From assembly GCF_900100705.1 (NCBI RefSeq), contig NZ_FNCH01000030.1:1-53904 (forward strand): DNA of 53,904 nt, given 5' to 3'. Each line of letters opens with the position of its first letter. Position 1 is the stretch's first letter. The translations under genes were made by a program, and so were the position numbers. Origin of the DNA: Pedobacter terrae. GTDB lineage: Bacteria; Bacteroidota; Bacteroidia; Sphingobacteriales; Sphingobacteriaceae. Shown here piece by piece: positions 1-8,780 of the stretch. Below the pieces are notes generated by a model. That model searched no databases, had not been told where the DNA came from, and saw only the letters and a program-made list of their open reading frames with translations.

Positions 1-112
1 CTGTTGTGGAGAGTTCACCCTGTTCAATCTCGAAAACAATCTGATGTTTAAGGGATAAGGAATAGTCCTTTTGGGTACGCTTTTGGTAACCCGAACTTAT
101 AATAATTGTCAT
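1..112 (-). CDS. IS3-family OrfA-like transposase, N-terminal fragment
   Basis: The reading frame opens with ATG at 112-110 and runs off the left edge, giving about 37 residues. It contains a Gln-Lys-Arg-Thr-Gln-Lys-Asp-Tyr stretch, then a segment of the Phe-x-Ile-Glu-Gln-Gly-Glu type. This matches the start of the small helix-turn-helix protein (OrfA) of IS3-type elements, which binds the IS ends before OrfAB catalyses transposition. Whether the element is intact cannot be seen. It could also be a stand-alone HTH transposase remnant. Confidence 0.55.
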   Translation of the reverse strand, partial: MTIIISSGYQKRTQKDYSLSLKHQIVFEIEQGELSTT

Positions 113-150
113 AACGATTTATTTTTGTATCGCTATTTCAGGACTAGACA
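1..150 (-). mobile_element. IS3-type insertion sequence, one end (partial)
   Basis: The left edge of the window carries the beginning of an OrfA-like transposase gene reading leftward (next entry). About 38 bases upstream of its start codon, on the minus strand, the sequence TGTCTAGTCCTG begins at position 150. It has the 5'-TG start expected of an IS3-family terminal inverted repeat, so I place the element boundary there. The rest of the element lies outside the window, so the other end and any target-site duplication cannot be checked. The family assignment is by resemblance only. Confidence 0.5.
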
Positions 151-161
151 TATTTAACATA

Positions 162-200
162 AAAAAAGCCCCGACTTTTAATCGGGGCTTTGATTTTTTT
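162..200 (-). terminator. Rho-independent terminator of the permease gene
   Basis: Perfect 10-bp GC-rich stem AAAGCCCCGA (165-174) / TCGGGGCTTT (182-191) with a 7-base loop. It has a run of seven A before it and a T run after it, so it could work in both directions. On the minus strand it lies just past the stop codon of the amino-acid permease at 211. On the plus strand it would insulate the permease from the insertion sequence. Confidence 0.85.
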
Positions 201-210
201 TCTTTTGATG

Positions 211-1668
211 TTATAACTCTGGTTTTGGTGGATCTACCGGGCCAACCACTTTACCTTTATTTCTTAATACTGAATTTCCTTTACCATAGAAGAAATAAAT
301 CGCTATTCCAAGCGCCATCCAGATGGCTAACCTGATCCAAGCTTCAAGAGGTAAGGATGACATCAGGTAAACACAAACGATTATGCCCATAATTGGTACG
401 AAAGGAACTAAAGGCGTTTTGAAAGGACGTGGCCTGTCAGGATCTGTTTTACGTAATAACATTACACCAATACAAACTAAAGAGAATGCAAACAACGTAC
501 CAATAGAAACCATATGGCCTAAATCGGTAACCGGAACGAAACCAGCAAAGATGCTTACAAAAAACATGAAGAAAATATTGGTTTTGAAAGGCGTTCTAAA
601 TTTAGAATGGATACTGCTGAAGAATTTTGGTAGCAATCCGTCTTTAGACATGGTATAGAATACCCTTGATTGGCCCATTAACATCACTAATATTACAGAG
701 GTATAGCCCGCTAGAATGGCGATGATTAAGCCCATTTGCAACCAGCTGTATCCGGTTACTTTAAAAGCTGTAGCAGCAGGAGAAGCATCACCTTTGAAAA
801 TAGAGTAAGGTACCAAACCTGTCATCACGTGCGCAAACAACACATATAATATTGTACAAACCACTAAAGAACCCAATATACCGATTGGCATGCCTTTTTG
901 TGGATTTTTAGCTTCCTGAGCTGCTGTAGAAACCGCATCAAAACCAATAAATGCGAAAAACACTAACGCTGCACCCGCTGCAATACCAGAAATACCAAAC
1001 TCTCCTTTAACACCTGTGTTTGCAGGGATATAAGGTGTGTGGTTAGCCGGGTTAATGAATTTCCATCCTAGCGCGATGAAAATGATTACTACAGCTACTT
1101 TTACAATTACTAAAATATTGTTAAGGCTTGCAGATTCTTTAGTACCGCGGATTAACATTAATGAAAGTAAAGAAACGATTACTACGGCAGGAAGGTTAAT
1201 TCCTCCTCCATCTACTTCTGCAAATGATTTAGTTAAGAAGAGCGGCATTTCGAGCCCAAACTCATGCAATAGTTTATTAAAGTATCCAGACCATGAAACA
1301 CCCACGGTTGCGGCCCCTAAAGCATATTCAAGAACAAGATCCCAGCCGATAACCCATGCCATAAACTCGCCCATGGTAGCATACGAATAGGTATAAGCAC
1401 TTCCTGCTACCGGTATCATCGATGCAAATTCAGCGTAACATAATCCGGCAAAAGCACAGCCAACTGCGGCTAATACAAATGATAAGGTTACAGCAGGTCC
1501 AGCATGATCAGCAGCTGCAATACCAGTTAACGAAAATAAGCCTGCACCAATAATAGCTCCAATGCCCAACGCAACAAGGCTCGTACTGCTCAGTGTCCGT
1601 TTCAGCGTGCCTTCACCGCTTTCAGCAGATTCTGCTATAAGCACATCAATAGGCTTTTTTAGATTCAT
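211..1668 (-). CDS. APC-superfamily amino acid permease (cationic amino acid transporter type)
   Basis: Inner-membrane secondary transporter of 485 residues with about 12-14 hydrophobic segments. The first one carries the APC-fold unwound-helix signature GIGAIIGAGLF (about residues 35-45). The next region (Glu-Phe-Ala-Ser-Met-Ile-Pro-Val-Ala-Gly-Ser-Ala-Tyr) is the usual helix-3 motif of the CAT/YfnA-type permeases, which import basic or other amino acids by proton symport. Length and topology are normal for the family. It is monocistronic by appearance, with its own terminator and an unrelated neighbour upstream. The substrate cannot be assigned from sequence. Confidence 0.9.
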   Translation of the reverse strand: MNLKKPIDVLIAESAESGEGTLKRTLSSTSLVALGIGAIIGAGLFSLTGIAAADHAGPAVTLSFVLAAVGCAFAGLCYAEFASMIPVAGSAYTYSYATMGEFMAWVIGWDLVLEYALGAATVGVSWSGYFNKLLHEFGLEMPLFLTKSFAEVDGGGINLPAVVIVSLLSLMLIRGTKESASLNNILVIVKVAVVIIFIALGWKFINPANHTPYIPANTGVKGEFGISGIAAGAALVFFAFIGFDAVSTAAQEAKNPQKGMPIGILGSLVVCTILYVLFAHVMTGLVPYSIFKGDASPAATAFKVTGYSWLQMGLIIAILAGYTSVILVMLMGQSRVFYTMSKDGLLPKFFSSIHSKFRTPFKTNIFFMFFVSIFAGFVPVTDLGHMVSIGTLFAFSLVCIGVMLLRKTDPDRPRPFKTPLVPFVPIMGIIVCVYLMSSLPLEAWIRLAIWMALGIAIYFFYGKGNSVLRNKGKVVGPVDPPKPEL

Positions 1669-1743
1669 AAGTTGTTTAGTCTTTTATGTTTGTTGATTTT
1701 TATGATAATAAGCAGTAAACCTAAATAAAAATTACCAAAAAGA

Positions 1744-1770
1744 AAAAGGGATTGTGTTAAAATCCCTTTT
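1744..1770 (-). terminator. Rho-independent terminator after hppA
   Basis: Inverted repeat AAAAGGGATT (1744-1753) / AATCCCTTTT (1761-1770) with a 7-base loop, lying between the stop of the pyrophosphatase gene (1799) and the permease start. Read on the minus strand it is followed by a T-rich tract (CCCTTTTTCTTTTT), as expected for an intrinsic terminator. Confidence 0.75.
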
Positions 1771-1798
1771 ATTGATGTTTATATCTATGTTTTTACAA

Positions 1799-4045
1799 CT
1801 AACGGCTTAATGTATCAGTCGTATTTATTAAAGTGTCTGTTTTTGTGTTGCCCGAAGCATCGGTTTTTTGTTCAATTCGGATTTCTTTCCGAACTTCCTG
1901 TCTGTGTTCACCTGCAATTGCCTTAACTGCGATATAAGGAGCAATAACCAGTGATACGATAGACATTAATTTGATCAAAATATTCATCGAAGGGCCAGAA
2001 GTATCTTTAAAAGGATCGCCAACAGTATCTCCTGTTACTGAAGCTTTATGCGGTTCTGATTTTTTGTAGTACATTTCGCCATTGATCAGTACACCCTGTT
2101 CGAAAGACTTTTTTGCATTATCCCAGGCACCGCCAGCATTACTCTGGAAAATACCCATCAATACGCCCGTTACGGTAACGCCAGCCAATAATCCACCTAA
2201 AACCTCCGGCCCAAAAGTAAAGCCTACAATTACAGGAGTGATTAAAGCAATAGCGCCGGGCATCATCATCTCGCGGATAGAGGCTTTGGTAGAAATGGCC
2301 ACACATTTTTCATATTCCGGTTTGGCTTTGTATTCCATAATGCCTGGTATTTCACGGAATTGTCTGCGCACTTCCTGTACCATATCCATTGCGGCTTTAC
2401 CAACCGCCTGTATGCATAAAGCGGAGAAAATAAAAGGAATCATGCCGCCAACGAATAATCCCGCCAATACAGGTGCTTTATAGATATCTATCGCAGAGAT
2501 GCCGGCAATACCCACGAATGCGGCAAATAAAGCTAATGAAGTAAGCGCAGCAGAGGCAATGGCAAAACCTTTTCCTGTGGCTGCGGTGGTATTACCCACA
2601 GCATCTAAATTATCGGTGCGTTCACGTACTTCTGGAGGTAACTGGCTCATTTCTGCAATACCACCAGCATTATCCGCAATGGGTCCGAAAGCATCAATAG
2701 CCAATTGCATGGCTGTAGTAGCCATCATTCCGGCGGCGGCAATGGCAACCCCATATAGGCCTGCAAAATGGTAAGATGCCATAATTCCTCCAGCTAATAC
2801 CAGAATAGGGATTACGGTAGATTTCATCCCTACAGATAAACCTGCAATAATATTGGTGGCGTGCCCGGTAGATGATTGTTGAATAATTGAATTTACAGGA
2901 CCCTTCCCCATTGCTGTGAAATATTCTGTAACAACACTCATAATGGTACCTACTACCAGGCCTACTATAATGGCATAAAATACGTTGATGCTGGAGAATT
3001 CATATCCACGTAGTTCAAGCGTTTCGGGCAACATCCATTTTACAATAAAGAAAGAAGCTACAGCAGTGATTACAATGGACGACCAGTTACCCAGATTCAA
3101 CGCATTCTGTACATTCGATTTTTCATCTTTAATGGTTACAAACCAGGTTCCGATAATCGAAAATATAATACCCAGCCCACAGATGACCATAGGTAAAAGA
3201 ATGGGAGACATTCCTCCAAAATTATCTTTCACATCAATCTCCTGTCCTAAAACCATGGTTGCTAAAATGGTCGCAACATACGAACCGAATAAATCAGCTC
3301 CCATCCCGGCAACATCACCAACATTATCGCCCACGTTATCGGCAATGGTAGCCGGGTTGCGCACATCATCTTCAGGAATACCAGCCTCTACCTTTCCCAC
3401 TAAATCTGCACCAACATCGGCAGCTTTGGTATAGATACCACCGCCAACACGGGCAAACAGGGCAATAGATTCGGCACCCAATGAAAATCCGGTTAAAACT
3501 TCAATTGCGGTTTTCATTTCCACACTATTAACCGAAACAACATTAAAATGCTTGAGAAATACAATAAATAAGCCACCTAAACCTAAAACAGCTAGCCCGG
3601 CAACGCCCAGGCCCATTACTGTACCTCCGGTAAATGATACTTTTAAGGCTTGTTTTAAACTCGTTCTGGCCGCCTGTGTGGTTCTTACATTGGCTTTTGT
3701 GGCCGATTTCATACCAATGTAGCCTGCTGTAGCAGAGAATACCGCTCCGATAATGAATGAGATAGAGATAATCCAGCTCGAGTGCATCGGAATACCTTTA
3801 ATTTCGGTAATCGTTCCGGAATAGGCCAGGAGTGCTGCTGTAAAAACAGCAAAAATACTGAGCACCCTCCATTCCGCTTTTAAGAAAGCCATAGCACCAT
3901 CGGCTATATAGCCTGCAAGTTCCTGCATGTTCTTATCGCCTGCATCTTGCTTGTTTACCCAGGCGCTTTTAATCATCATAACTATAATGCCGACAAGCCC
4001 CAGCGCCGGAATACAGTAAATTAAATTGTTTTGTAAAAAGTTCAT
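1799..4045 (-). CDS. hppA: K+-dependent membrane-bound proton/sodium-translocating pyrophosphatase
   Basis: This integral membrane enzyme hydrolyses inorganic pyrophosphate and pumps H+ and/or Na+ out of the cytoplasm. It has 748 residues with about 16 hydrophobic segments, the usual size. The catalytic motifs are plain: DVGADLVGK at about 211-219 and the Mg-PPi-binding DNVGDNVGD at about 236-244. The stretch GNTTAATGKG (about 484-493) has Ala where K+-independent enzymes carry Lys, which marks the K+-dependent subfamily. Whether H+, Na+ or both are pumped cannot be decided by eye. The C-terminus has an extra charged Thr/Lys-rich tail of roughly 40 residues, perhaps lineage-specific. The gene stands alone with its own terminator. 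Confidence 0.97.
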   Translation of the reverse strand: MNFLQNNLIYCIPALGLVGIIVMMIKSAWVNKQDAGDKNMQELAGYIADGAMAFLKAEWRVLSIFAVFTAALLAYSGTITEIKGIPMHSSWIISISFIIGAVFSATAGYIGMKSATKANVRTTQAARTSLKQALKVSFTGGTVMGLGVAGLAVLGLGGLFIVFLKHFNVVSVNSVEMKTAIEVLTGFSLGAESIALFARVGGGIYTKAADVGADLVGKVEAGIPEDDVRNPATIADNVGDNVGDVAGMGADLFGSYVATILATMVLGQEIDVKDNFGGMSPILLPMVICGLGIIFSIIGTWFVTIKDEKSNVQNALNLGNWSSIVITAVASFFIVKWMLPETLELRGYEFSSINVFYAIIVGLVVGTIMSVVTEYFTAMGKGPVNSIIQQSSTGHATNIIAGLSVGMKSTVIPILVLAGGIMASYHFAGLYGVAIAAAGMMATTAMQLAIDAFGPIADNAGGIAEMSQLPPEVRERTDNLDAVGNTTAATGKGFAIASAALTSLALFAAFVGIAGISAIDIYKAPVLAGLFVGGMIPFIFSALCIQAVGKAAMDMVQEVRRQFREIPGIMEYKAKPEYEKCVAISTKASIREMMMPGAIALITPVIVGFTFGPEVLGGLLAGVTVTGVLMGIFQSNAGGAWDNAKKSFEQGVLINGEMYYKKSEPHKASVTGDTVGDPFKDTSGPSMNILIKLMSIVSLVIAPYIAVKAIAGEHRQEVRKEIRIEQKTDASGNTKTDTLINTTDTLSR

Positions 4046-4360
4046 AGTTAATAATTGGTTTTTATATTTGGTTAGTGGTTATTTAATTGGTTAACTGTAT
4101 GAATCCGTTAATTGTTTAGCTGTTTCCTCGGCAGCAATTACCTACGCTAAACTTCAAACCTGGCCAATCCATTAGTTCACTGTGTACTCCGTAATCCATC
4201 CTTCGGACTTATACTTAGCAAGTTAATAAAATATTCTTTTTGTGATTAAAATTTTCAATGCCTTGGTGAAAAATTTTTATTCAATTAAAATAATACATGC
4301 GAAGCGCACCGATTCTCTTTTTTTTAAATAAATTAGCCACAAACTAAACCAGACTAAAAA
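4046..4360. other. Divergent intergenic region, no gene seen
   Basis: 315 bases separate the divergently transcribed pyrophosphatase and second permease genes. The region is AT-rich next to both genes and must hold both promoters, but I find no exact match to the Bacteroidota -7 element here and no strong hairpin or small ORF. Confidence 0.5.
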
Positions 4361-5803
4361 ATGAAAATGGAGAAAGAAGATGGATCTTCTAAAAGAAAAT
4401 TAAGCCTTTTTGATGCCACCATGTTGGTGATGGGCTCAATGATCGGGAGCGGTATCTTTATTGTAAGTGCCGATATCATGCGTAATTTAGGTTCTGGTTA
4501 TTGGTTAATTGTAGTATGGATCATAACAGCGGTAATGACTGTTGCAGCAGCAATTTCTTATGGTGAGCTTTCTTCAATGTTTCCTAAAGCGGGCGGGCAA
4601 TACACTTATCTAAAAGAGATTTTTGGTAAAATGATGGGTTTTCTTTATGGTTGGGGTCTTTTTACCGTTATCCAGACCGGTACGATTGCAGCTGTTGCAG
4701 TGGCTTTTGGTAAATTTACGGCCTACCTTATTCCTGCTTTAAATAATGCCGCGCCAATTTTTCAAAGTGGTGGATATAAAATTACCTGGATCCAGATTTT
4801 AGCTATCGGCGTTATTCTGCTATTAACTTATATCAATACAAAAGGTGTTGAGGGCGGTAAAATACTGCAGAATATTTTTACAGGTTCTAAAATCGTCGCT
4901 TTAATCGGTCTGATTATTCTGGGTTTTCTCTTGGTGAAAAACAGTTTCTGGACAGGAAATATGAGTTTTGGCTGGAATGCTTTTAATAATCTTAAAACAG
5001 ACCCAAGCGGTAATTTCCTGAAATCGGGATGGGAATCTATCTCAGGAATGACCATAATGGGCGGAATTGCAGCAGCAATGGTGGGTTCTGTATTTTCTAG
5101 TGTGGCCTGGGAAAACGTAACCTTCGTTTCCGGAGAAATCGAAAACCCAAAAAAAAATGTAGTGCGTTCGATGGTTTTAGGCACCTCGGCCGTAATGATT
5201 CTTTATTTATTGGTTAATTTTGTCTATCTCAACACGCTAGATAGAGATAGTATTGCTTTCGCCCTTAATGATCGGGTTGCGGTTGCCGCTTCGGAGCAGA
5301 TTTTTGGCAGTGGTGTTGGTACAGTAATTATCGCATTGCTGGTGATGATTTCTACTTTTGGTTGTGTTAACGGAATCGTATTGGCAGGGGCAAGGGTTTT
5401 TCAAACCATGGCACAAGACGGCATGTTTTTTAAAGCGGCGCTTAAGAACAATAAAAACGGCGTTCCCGAAAGGTCGCTCTGGATGCAGGGCATTTGGGCA
5501 GCCGCTTTATGCTTAAGTGGTCAATATGGTAATCTTTTAGATATGATTTCCTTTGTTATCGTGCTCTTTTATATGATCACTGTTTTTGGTGTAATTTACT
5601 TGCGGATAAAAAAACCTGGAATAGAGAGGCCTTACAAAACCTGGTTGTATCCAATCACACCGATTATTTACCTGTTAATCGGCGCAGCATTTTGCATTCT
5701 GCTTTTAATTTACAAACAACAATATACCTGGCCTGGACTTATCATTGTTTTGCTCGGCGTACCTGTTTATTTTCTGATCAATAAAAAAGAGCAAGAGGTT
5801 TAG
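4361..5803 (+). CDS. APC-family amino acid permease
   Basis: Inner-membrane amino-acid transporter or exchanger of 480 residues with about 12 hydrophobic segments. The helix-1 motif GSMIGSGIFIV (about residues 26-36) is the APC substrate-binding unwound helix. Proline- and glycine-rich Phe-Pro-Lys-Ala-Gly-Gly-Gln-Tyr follows in helix 3, as in LAT/AdiC-like permeases. It is only distantly similar to the permease at 211-1668, so the two are not a recent duplication. The ATG at 4361 is used. An alternative ATG two codons downstream would change nothing. No substrate can be inferred from the neighbours. Confidence 0.9.
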   Translation: MKMEKEDGSSKRKLSLFDATMLVMGSMIGSGIFIVSADIMRNLGSGYWLIVVWIITAVMTVAAAISYGELSSMFPKAGGQYTYLKEIFGKMMGFLYGWGLFTVIQTGTIAAVAVAFGKFTAYLIPALNNAAPIFQSGGYKITWIQILAIGVILLLTYINTKGVEGGKILQNIFTGSKIVALIGLIILGFLLVKNSFWTGNMSFGWNAFNNLKTDPSGNFLKSGWESISGMTIMGGIAAAMVGSVFSSVAWENVTFVSGEIENPKKNVVRSMVLGTSAVMILYLLVNFVYLNTLDRDSIAFALNDRVAVAASEQIFGSGVGTVIIALLVMISTFGCVNGIVLAGARVFQTMAQDGMFFKAALKNNKNGVPERSLWMQGIWAAALCLSGQYGNLLDMISFVIVLFYMITVFGVIYLRIKKPGIERPYKTWLYPITPIIYLLIGAAFCILLLIYKQQYTWPGLIIVLLGVPVYFLINKKEQEV

Positions 5804-6029
5804 TTATGCTCCATTGCTAATCCTATAGCTATCAGATTTATTTTAAAGGTAGATACAGTGTTTTTAATTGCCTGGTATCGATATGGCCAGCATCTTAATT
5901 GCAGGGTAGGCCCTGGAATAAGTTGCCTGTAAAACTGTTGCACCCCAAGCCCAAACCGCTAACCGCTCTCAAATCTCGCATCTGATGTCCGAAATCTCAA
6001 AACTCACTCCACGTCTCAAACAAAAAGCG

Positions 6030-6037
6030 TATTTTTG
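6030..6037 (+). promoter_or_regulatory. Possible Bacteroidota -7 element
   Basis: TATTTTTG matches the TAnnTTTG -7 consensus of Bacteroidota sigma-ABfr promoters exactly. It lies 6 bases before the ATG of the radical SAM gene, so transcription would begin at or near the start codon (a leaderless mRNA). No clear -33 TTG sits at the proper distance, so this may be chance in AT-rich DNA. Confidence 0.3.
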
Positions 6038-6043
6038 TAAATA

Positions 6044-6994
6044 ATGGGAACACTAGTAGATTCAGGGATAAAGGGTTATAAAAATTACGGAACTTACCTG
6101 CGCGAAAAGTACAAAGGACAGCGCGTGTTTAAAGTAATTGTAGATGGTGGTTTTACCTGTCCCAACCGGGATGGAAGCAAGGGGTTTGGCGGCTGTACTT
6201 ATTGTAATGTAGATTCATTTACGCCAGAGCCTTCGCGTCAAAATCCGAATATTAAAGATCAGCTGGCCGAAGGGATGCTCAGGGCTAGAACCTCTTATAA
6301 GGCCGATAAATACATTGTTTATTTTCAGCCCAATACCAATACCTATGCGCCTGTACATTATTTAAAGATGATGTATGATGAAGCCTTATCTATCAATACT
6401 GAAGATATTGTGGGTTTTGCAGTGGGTACCCGGCCAGATTGTATCGATGCCGAAAAAGTAGCATTGTTAGAAAGTTATACTGATCGTTTCGATGTAGATT
6501 TGGAAATGGGTATGGAATCTATCTATGATGAAACCCTCGATCAGATTAACAGAGGTTGCAGTCATGGCGAATTTGTGGCTGCAGTAGAACTTTTAAAAGA
6601 CAGTAAACTCGATCTTTGTGTACACACTATTTTTGGTTTCCCCTGGGAAACGAGAGAGCAGATGTATGGTTACATTCACGAAATTAACCGTTTTCCGCAG
6701 ATCAAGTTTGTAAAGTTTCACCACCTTCATGTGGTAGAAGGGTCGATAATGGGTGCTAAGTATAAAAAAGAACCCTTCAAATTATTTTCGCTCGAAGAAT
6801 ATACTGATTTGCTTTGTGAGTTAATCCCTTTATTGCGTCCGGATATTGTTATCCAACGGCTGTTTGGTATTTCGGATTGGGATTTGTTGATTGCGCCTAA
6901 CTGGGGGCTTAATAAATCGGCAATTCAGACCTATATGGATAAAGAAATTGAAAAAAGAGGCGTTGTTCAGGGGTCTGCATATTTTGATAGATAA
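6044..6994 (+). CDS. Radical SAM protein of the YhcC family
   Basis: 316-residue radical SAM enzyme. The Fe-S cluster cysteines are C39, C51 and C54 in the order C-x11-C-x2-C within a CPNRDGS...GGCTYC context. That widely spaced motif is diagnostic of the YhcC/TIGR01212 family rather than the usual CxxxCxxC. Downstream comes the barrel region, including VGTRPDC (about 124-130) and DLEMGMES. The biochemical reaction of this family is not established to my knowledge. The protein is cytosolic. It stands alone, followed by a hairpin terminator, with an exact -7-like element directly upstream. Confidence 0.93.
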   Translation: MGTLVDSGIKGYKNYGTYLREKYKGQRVFKVIVDGGFTCPNRDGSKGFGGCTYCNVDSFTPEPSRQNPNIKDQLAEGMLRARTSYKADKYIVYFQPNTNTYAPVHYLKMMYDEALSINTEDIVGFAVGTRPDCIDAEKVALLESYTDRFDVDLEMGMESIYDETLDQINRGCSHGEFVAAVELLKDSKLDLCVHTIFGFPWETREQMYGYIHEINRFPQIKFVKFHHLHVVEGSIMGAKYKKEPFKLFSLEEYTDLLCELIPLLRPDIVIQRLFGISDWDLLIAPNWGLNKSAIQTYMDKEIEKRGVVQGSAYFDR

Positions 6995-7019
6995 ATCGAA
7001 TTTTTAGATATTTTTATTA

Positions 7020-7047
7020 AAAATCCGTGAATTTTCATGGGTTTTTT
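7020..7047 (+). terminator. Rho-independent terminator after the radical SAM gene
   Basis: A 12-bp stem, 7020-7031 with 7034-7045 (AAAATCCGTGAA / TTCATGGGTTTT, including two G-U pairs) and a very short loop, runs straight into a T tract. It lies 25 bases after the stop codon of the radical SAM gene. Confidence 0.65.
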
Positions 7048-7337
7048 GGTTTTTAATCATTTTTTGAATTGATTATTGACAAATTTTTGGTAAAATAATG
7101 TCAAATAGGGTTAATATTTGATTTTATTTTTCTTAAAAACTCGTATTGAAAACACTCGTATTTTTCGTTATTTTTATTTTAAAGGTTGTTTTTTGTTTTG
7201 TTTTATAAAAATTTATCATTTTTATTAAAAAAATTCAATTGAATAGTGCATAAAAATACAATATGTCGTATTTTTATGAAATGAATCAAGCATATTTTTA
7301 ATTATTTAAATATTACAAACAAATTAACCTAAAAACT
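7048..7337 (+). other. Very AT-rich leader region of the ammonium transporter
   Basis: About 290 bases without a gene, extremely AT-rich. It contains a direct repeat ACTCGTATT at 7139-7147 and 7154-7162 (15-base period, about 1.5 helical turns), and a partial third copy TCGTATT at 7266-7272 with a T-rich extension like that of copy 2. The spacing could suit a regulator, for example for nitrogen control of amt. I see no sigma-54 -24/-12 site. Confidence 0.35.
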
Positions 7338-8744
7338 ATGAGTAAATTCTCCTTTAAACAGTATGCGCCCTTTGCGATATTGATGATTGTCGCAATTTTC
7401 GCTCTATTTATTCCACTTCTTCCTAATTTTGATGAAGGAAAATATAGTGGGCCAGACATTGCATTTATTTTAATCGCAGCTGCGCTTGTGTTTTTAATGA
7501 CTCCGGGCCTTGCATTCTTTTATGGTGGAATGGTTCATCGTAAAAATGTATTGTCTACCATGATTAAAAGTGTGGTAGCAGCAGGCGTAATTACCGTGTT
7601 ATGGACAGTAGTGGGTTTTAGCTTGGCTTTCGGAGATACTATTGGTGGTTTTATCGGAAACCCATCAACGTTTTTGTTTTTTAAAGGTGTAAATTCCGGA
7701 GCACCACATCTTCAGGGAGGAGCAGACTTAACTATTCCGCTATCTTTATTTGCTGTGTTTCAATTAATGTTTGCCATCATTACACCAGGTTTAGTAGTTG
7801 GTGCTGTGGCAGAGCGTATCCGCTTTACCTCTTATATTTTGTTTATTGTCTTATTCGCCATATTTGTTTATTCACCATTAGCACACTGGACATGGCATCC
7901 ACAAGGTTTCTTGTTAAAAATGGGTGTATTGGATTTTGCAGGTGGAACAGTGGTACACATTTCTGCAGGTATGGCTGCTCTGGCAGGTGCTTTGGTACTG
8001 AAACGTAGAAAATCCCACTTAGAGCACAAAGAAGTTCCGCCAGCTAATATCCCTTACGTATTAATTGGTACTGGGTTATTATGGTTTGGGTGGTTCGGTT
8101 TTAATGCCGGTTCTGCATTAAGTGCTGGTAGTTTAGCTGTTTCTGCATTTTTAACAACAAATACCGCTGCAGGCGCTGCAGGTTTGTCGTGGATGTTCTT
8201 TGATGTTGCAAGAGGCAAAAAACCATCTGTATTAGGTTTTTGTATTGGAGCAGTAGTTGGTTTGGTAGCCATTACGCCAGGTGCAGGTTTTGTAAGTATT
8301 TCATCAAGTGTATTTATTGGTGCCATTGCCGCAGTTATTTCCAATTTAGTGGTGTCATGGAAACAAAAAACCAGTTTAGATGATACATTAGACGTTTTTC
8401 CTTGCCATGGTGTTGGTGGTATTGTAGGTATGCTTTTGACTGGTGTTTTTGCAACCAAAACCGTTAACGCTGCCGGTGCAGATGGCTTGTTTTACGGCAA
8501 CCCAGCTTTTTTTGTAACCCAATTAAAAGGTGCTTTAATTGTAATTGCATTCAGTTTTATTGTATCATTCGTAATTTTCAAATTGGTAAATCTGATTAAT
8601 CCAATCAGGGTTTCTGAAGAAGAAGAAGAACTTGGTCTTGATGCTTCTCAGCATGACGAGAAATACTCTCAAGGTACCTTACTGGTAGAGGAGCGGGCCA
8701 TTTACATCGAAAGAAACAGTGCAATAACAGAACCAATTTCTTAA
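7338..8744 (+). CDS. amt: Ammonium transporter (Amt/Mep/Rh family)
   Basis: This inner-membrane channel-like transporter takes up ammonium. It has 468 residues and about 11 transmembrane helices. The family signature DFAGGTVVHISAG lies at about 199-211. The twin pore histidines are H207 and H357, exactly 150 residues apart as in AmtB. The tail ends with a LGLDASQH-type motif (family GLDxSxHGE) followed by an extra ~30 residues. No glnK/glnB gene lies next to it, which is unusual because amt and glnK are commonly paired. Instead an outer-membrane porin gene starts 36 bases downstream and is probably co-transcribed. Confidence 0.97.
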   Translation: MSKFSFKQYAPFAILMIVAIFALFIPLLPNFDEGKYSGPDIAFILIAAALVFLMTPGLAFFYGGMVHRKNVLSTMIKSVVAAGVITVLWTVVGFSLAFGDTIGGFIGNPSTFLFFKGVNSGAPHLQGGADLTIPLSLFAVFQLMFAIITPGLVVGAVAERIRFTSYILFIVLFAIFVYSPLAHWTWHPQGFLLKMGVLDFAGGTVVHISAGMAALAGALVLKRRKSHLEHKEVPPANIPYVLIGTGLLWFGWFGFNAGSALSAGSLAVSAFLTTNTAAGAAGLSWMFFDVARGKKPSVLGFCIGAVVGLVAITPGAGFVSISSSVFIGAIAAVISNLVVSWKQKTSLDDTLDVFPCHGVGGIVGMLLTGVFATKTVNAAGADGLFYGNPAFFVTQLKGALIVIAFSFIVSFVIFKLVNLINPIRVSEEEEELGLDASQHDEKYSQGTLLVEERAIYIERNSAITEPIS

Positions 8745-8780
8745 AGACTTTATATATCTAAACTCAAATCAAGCTCAAAC

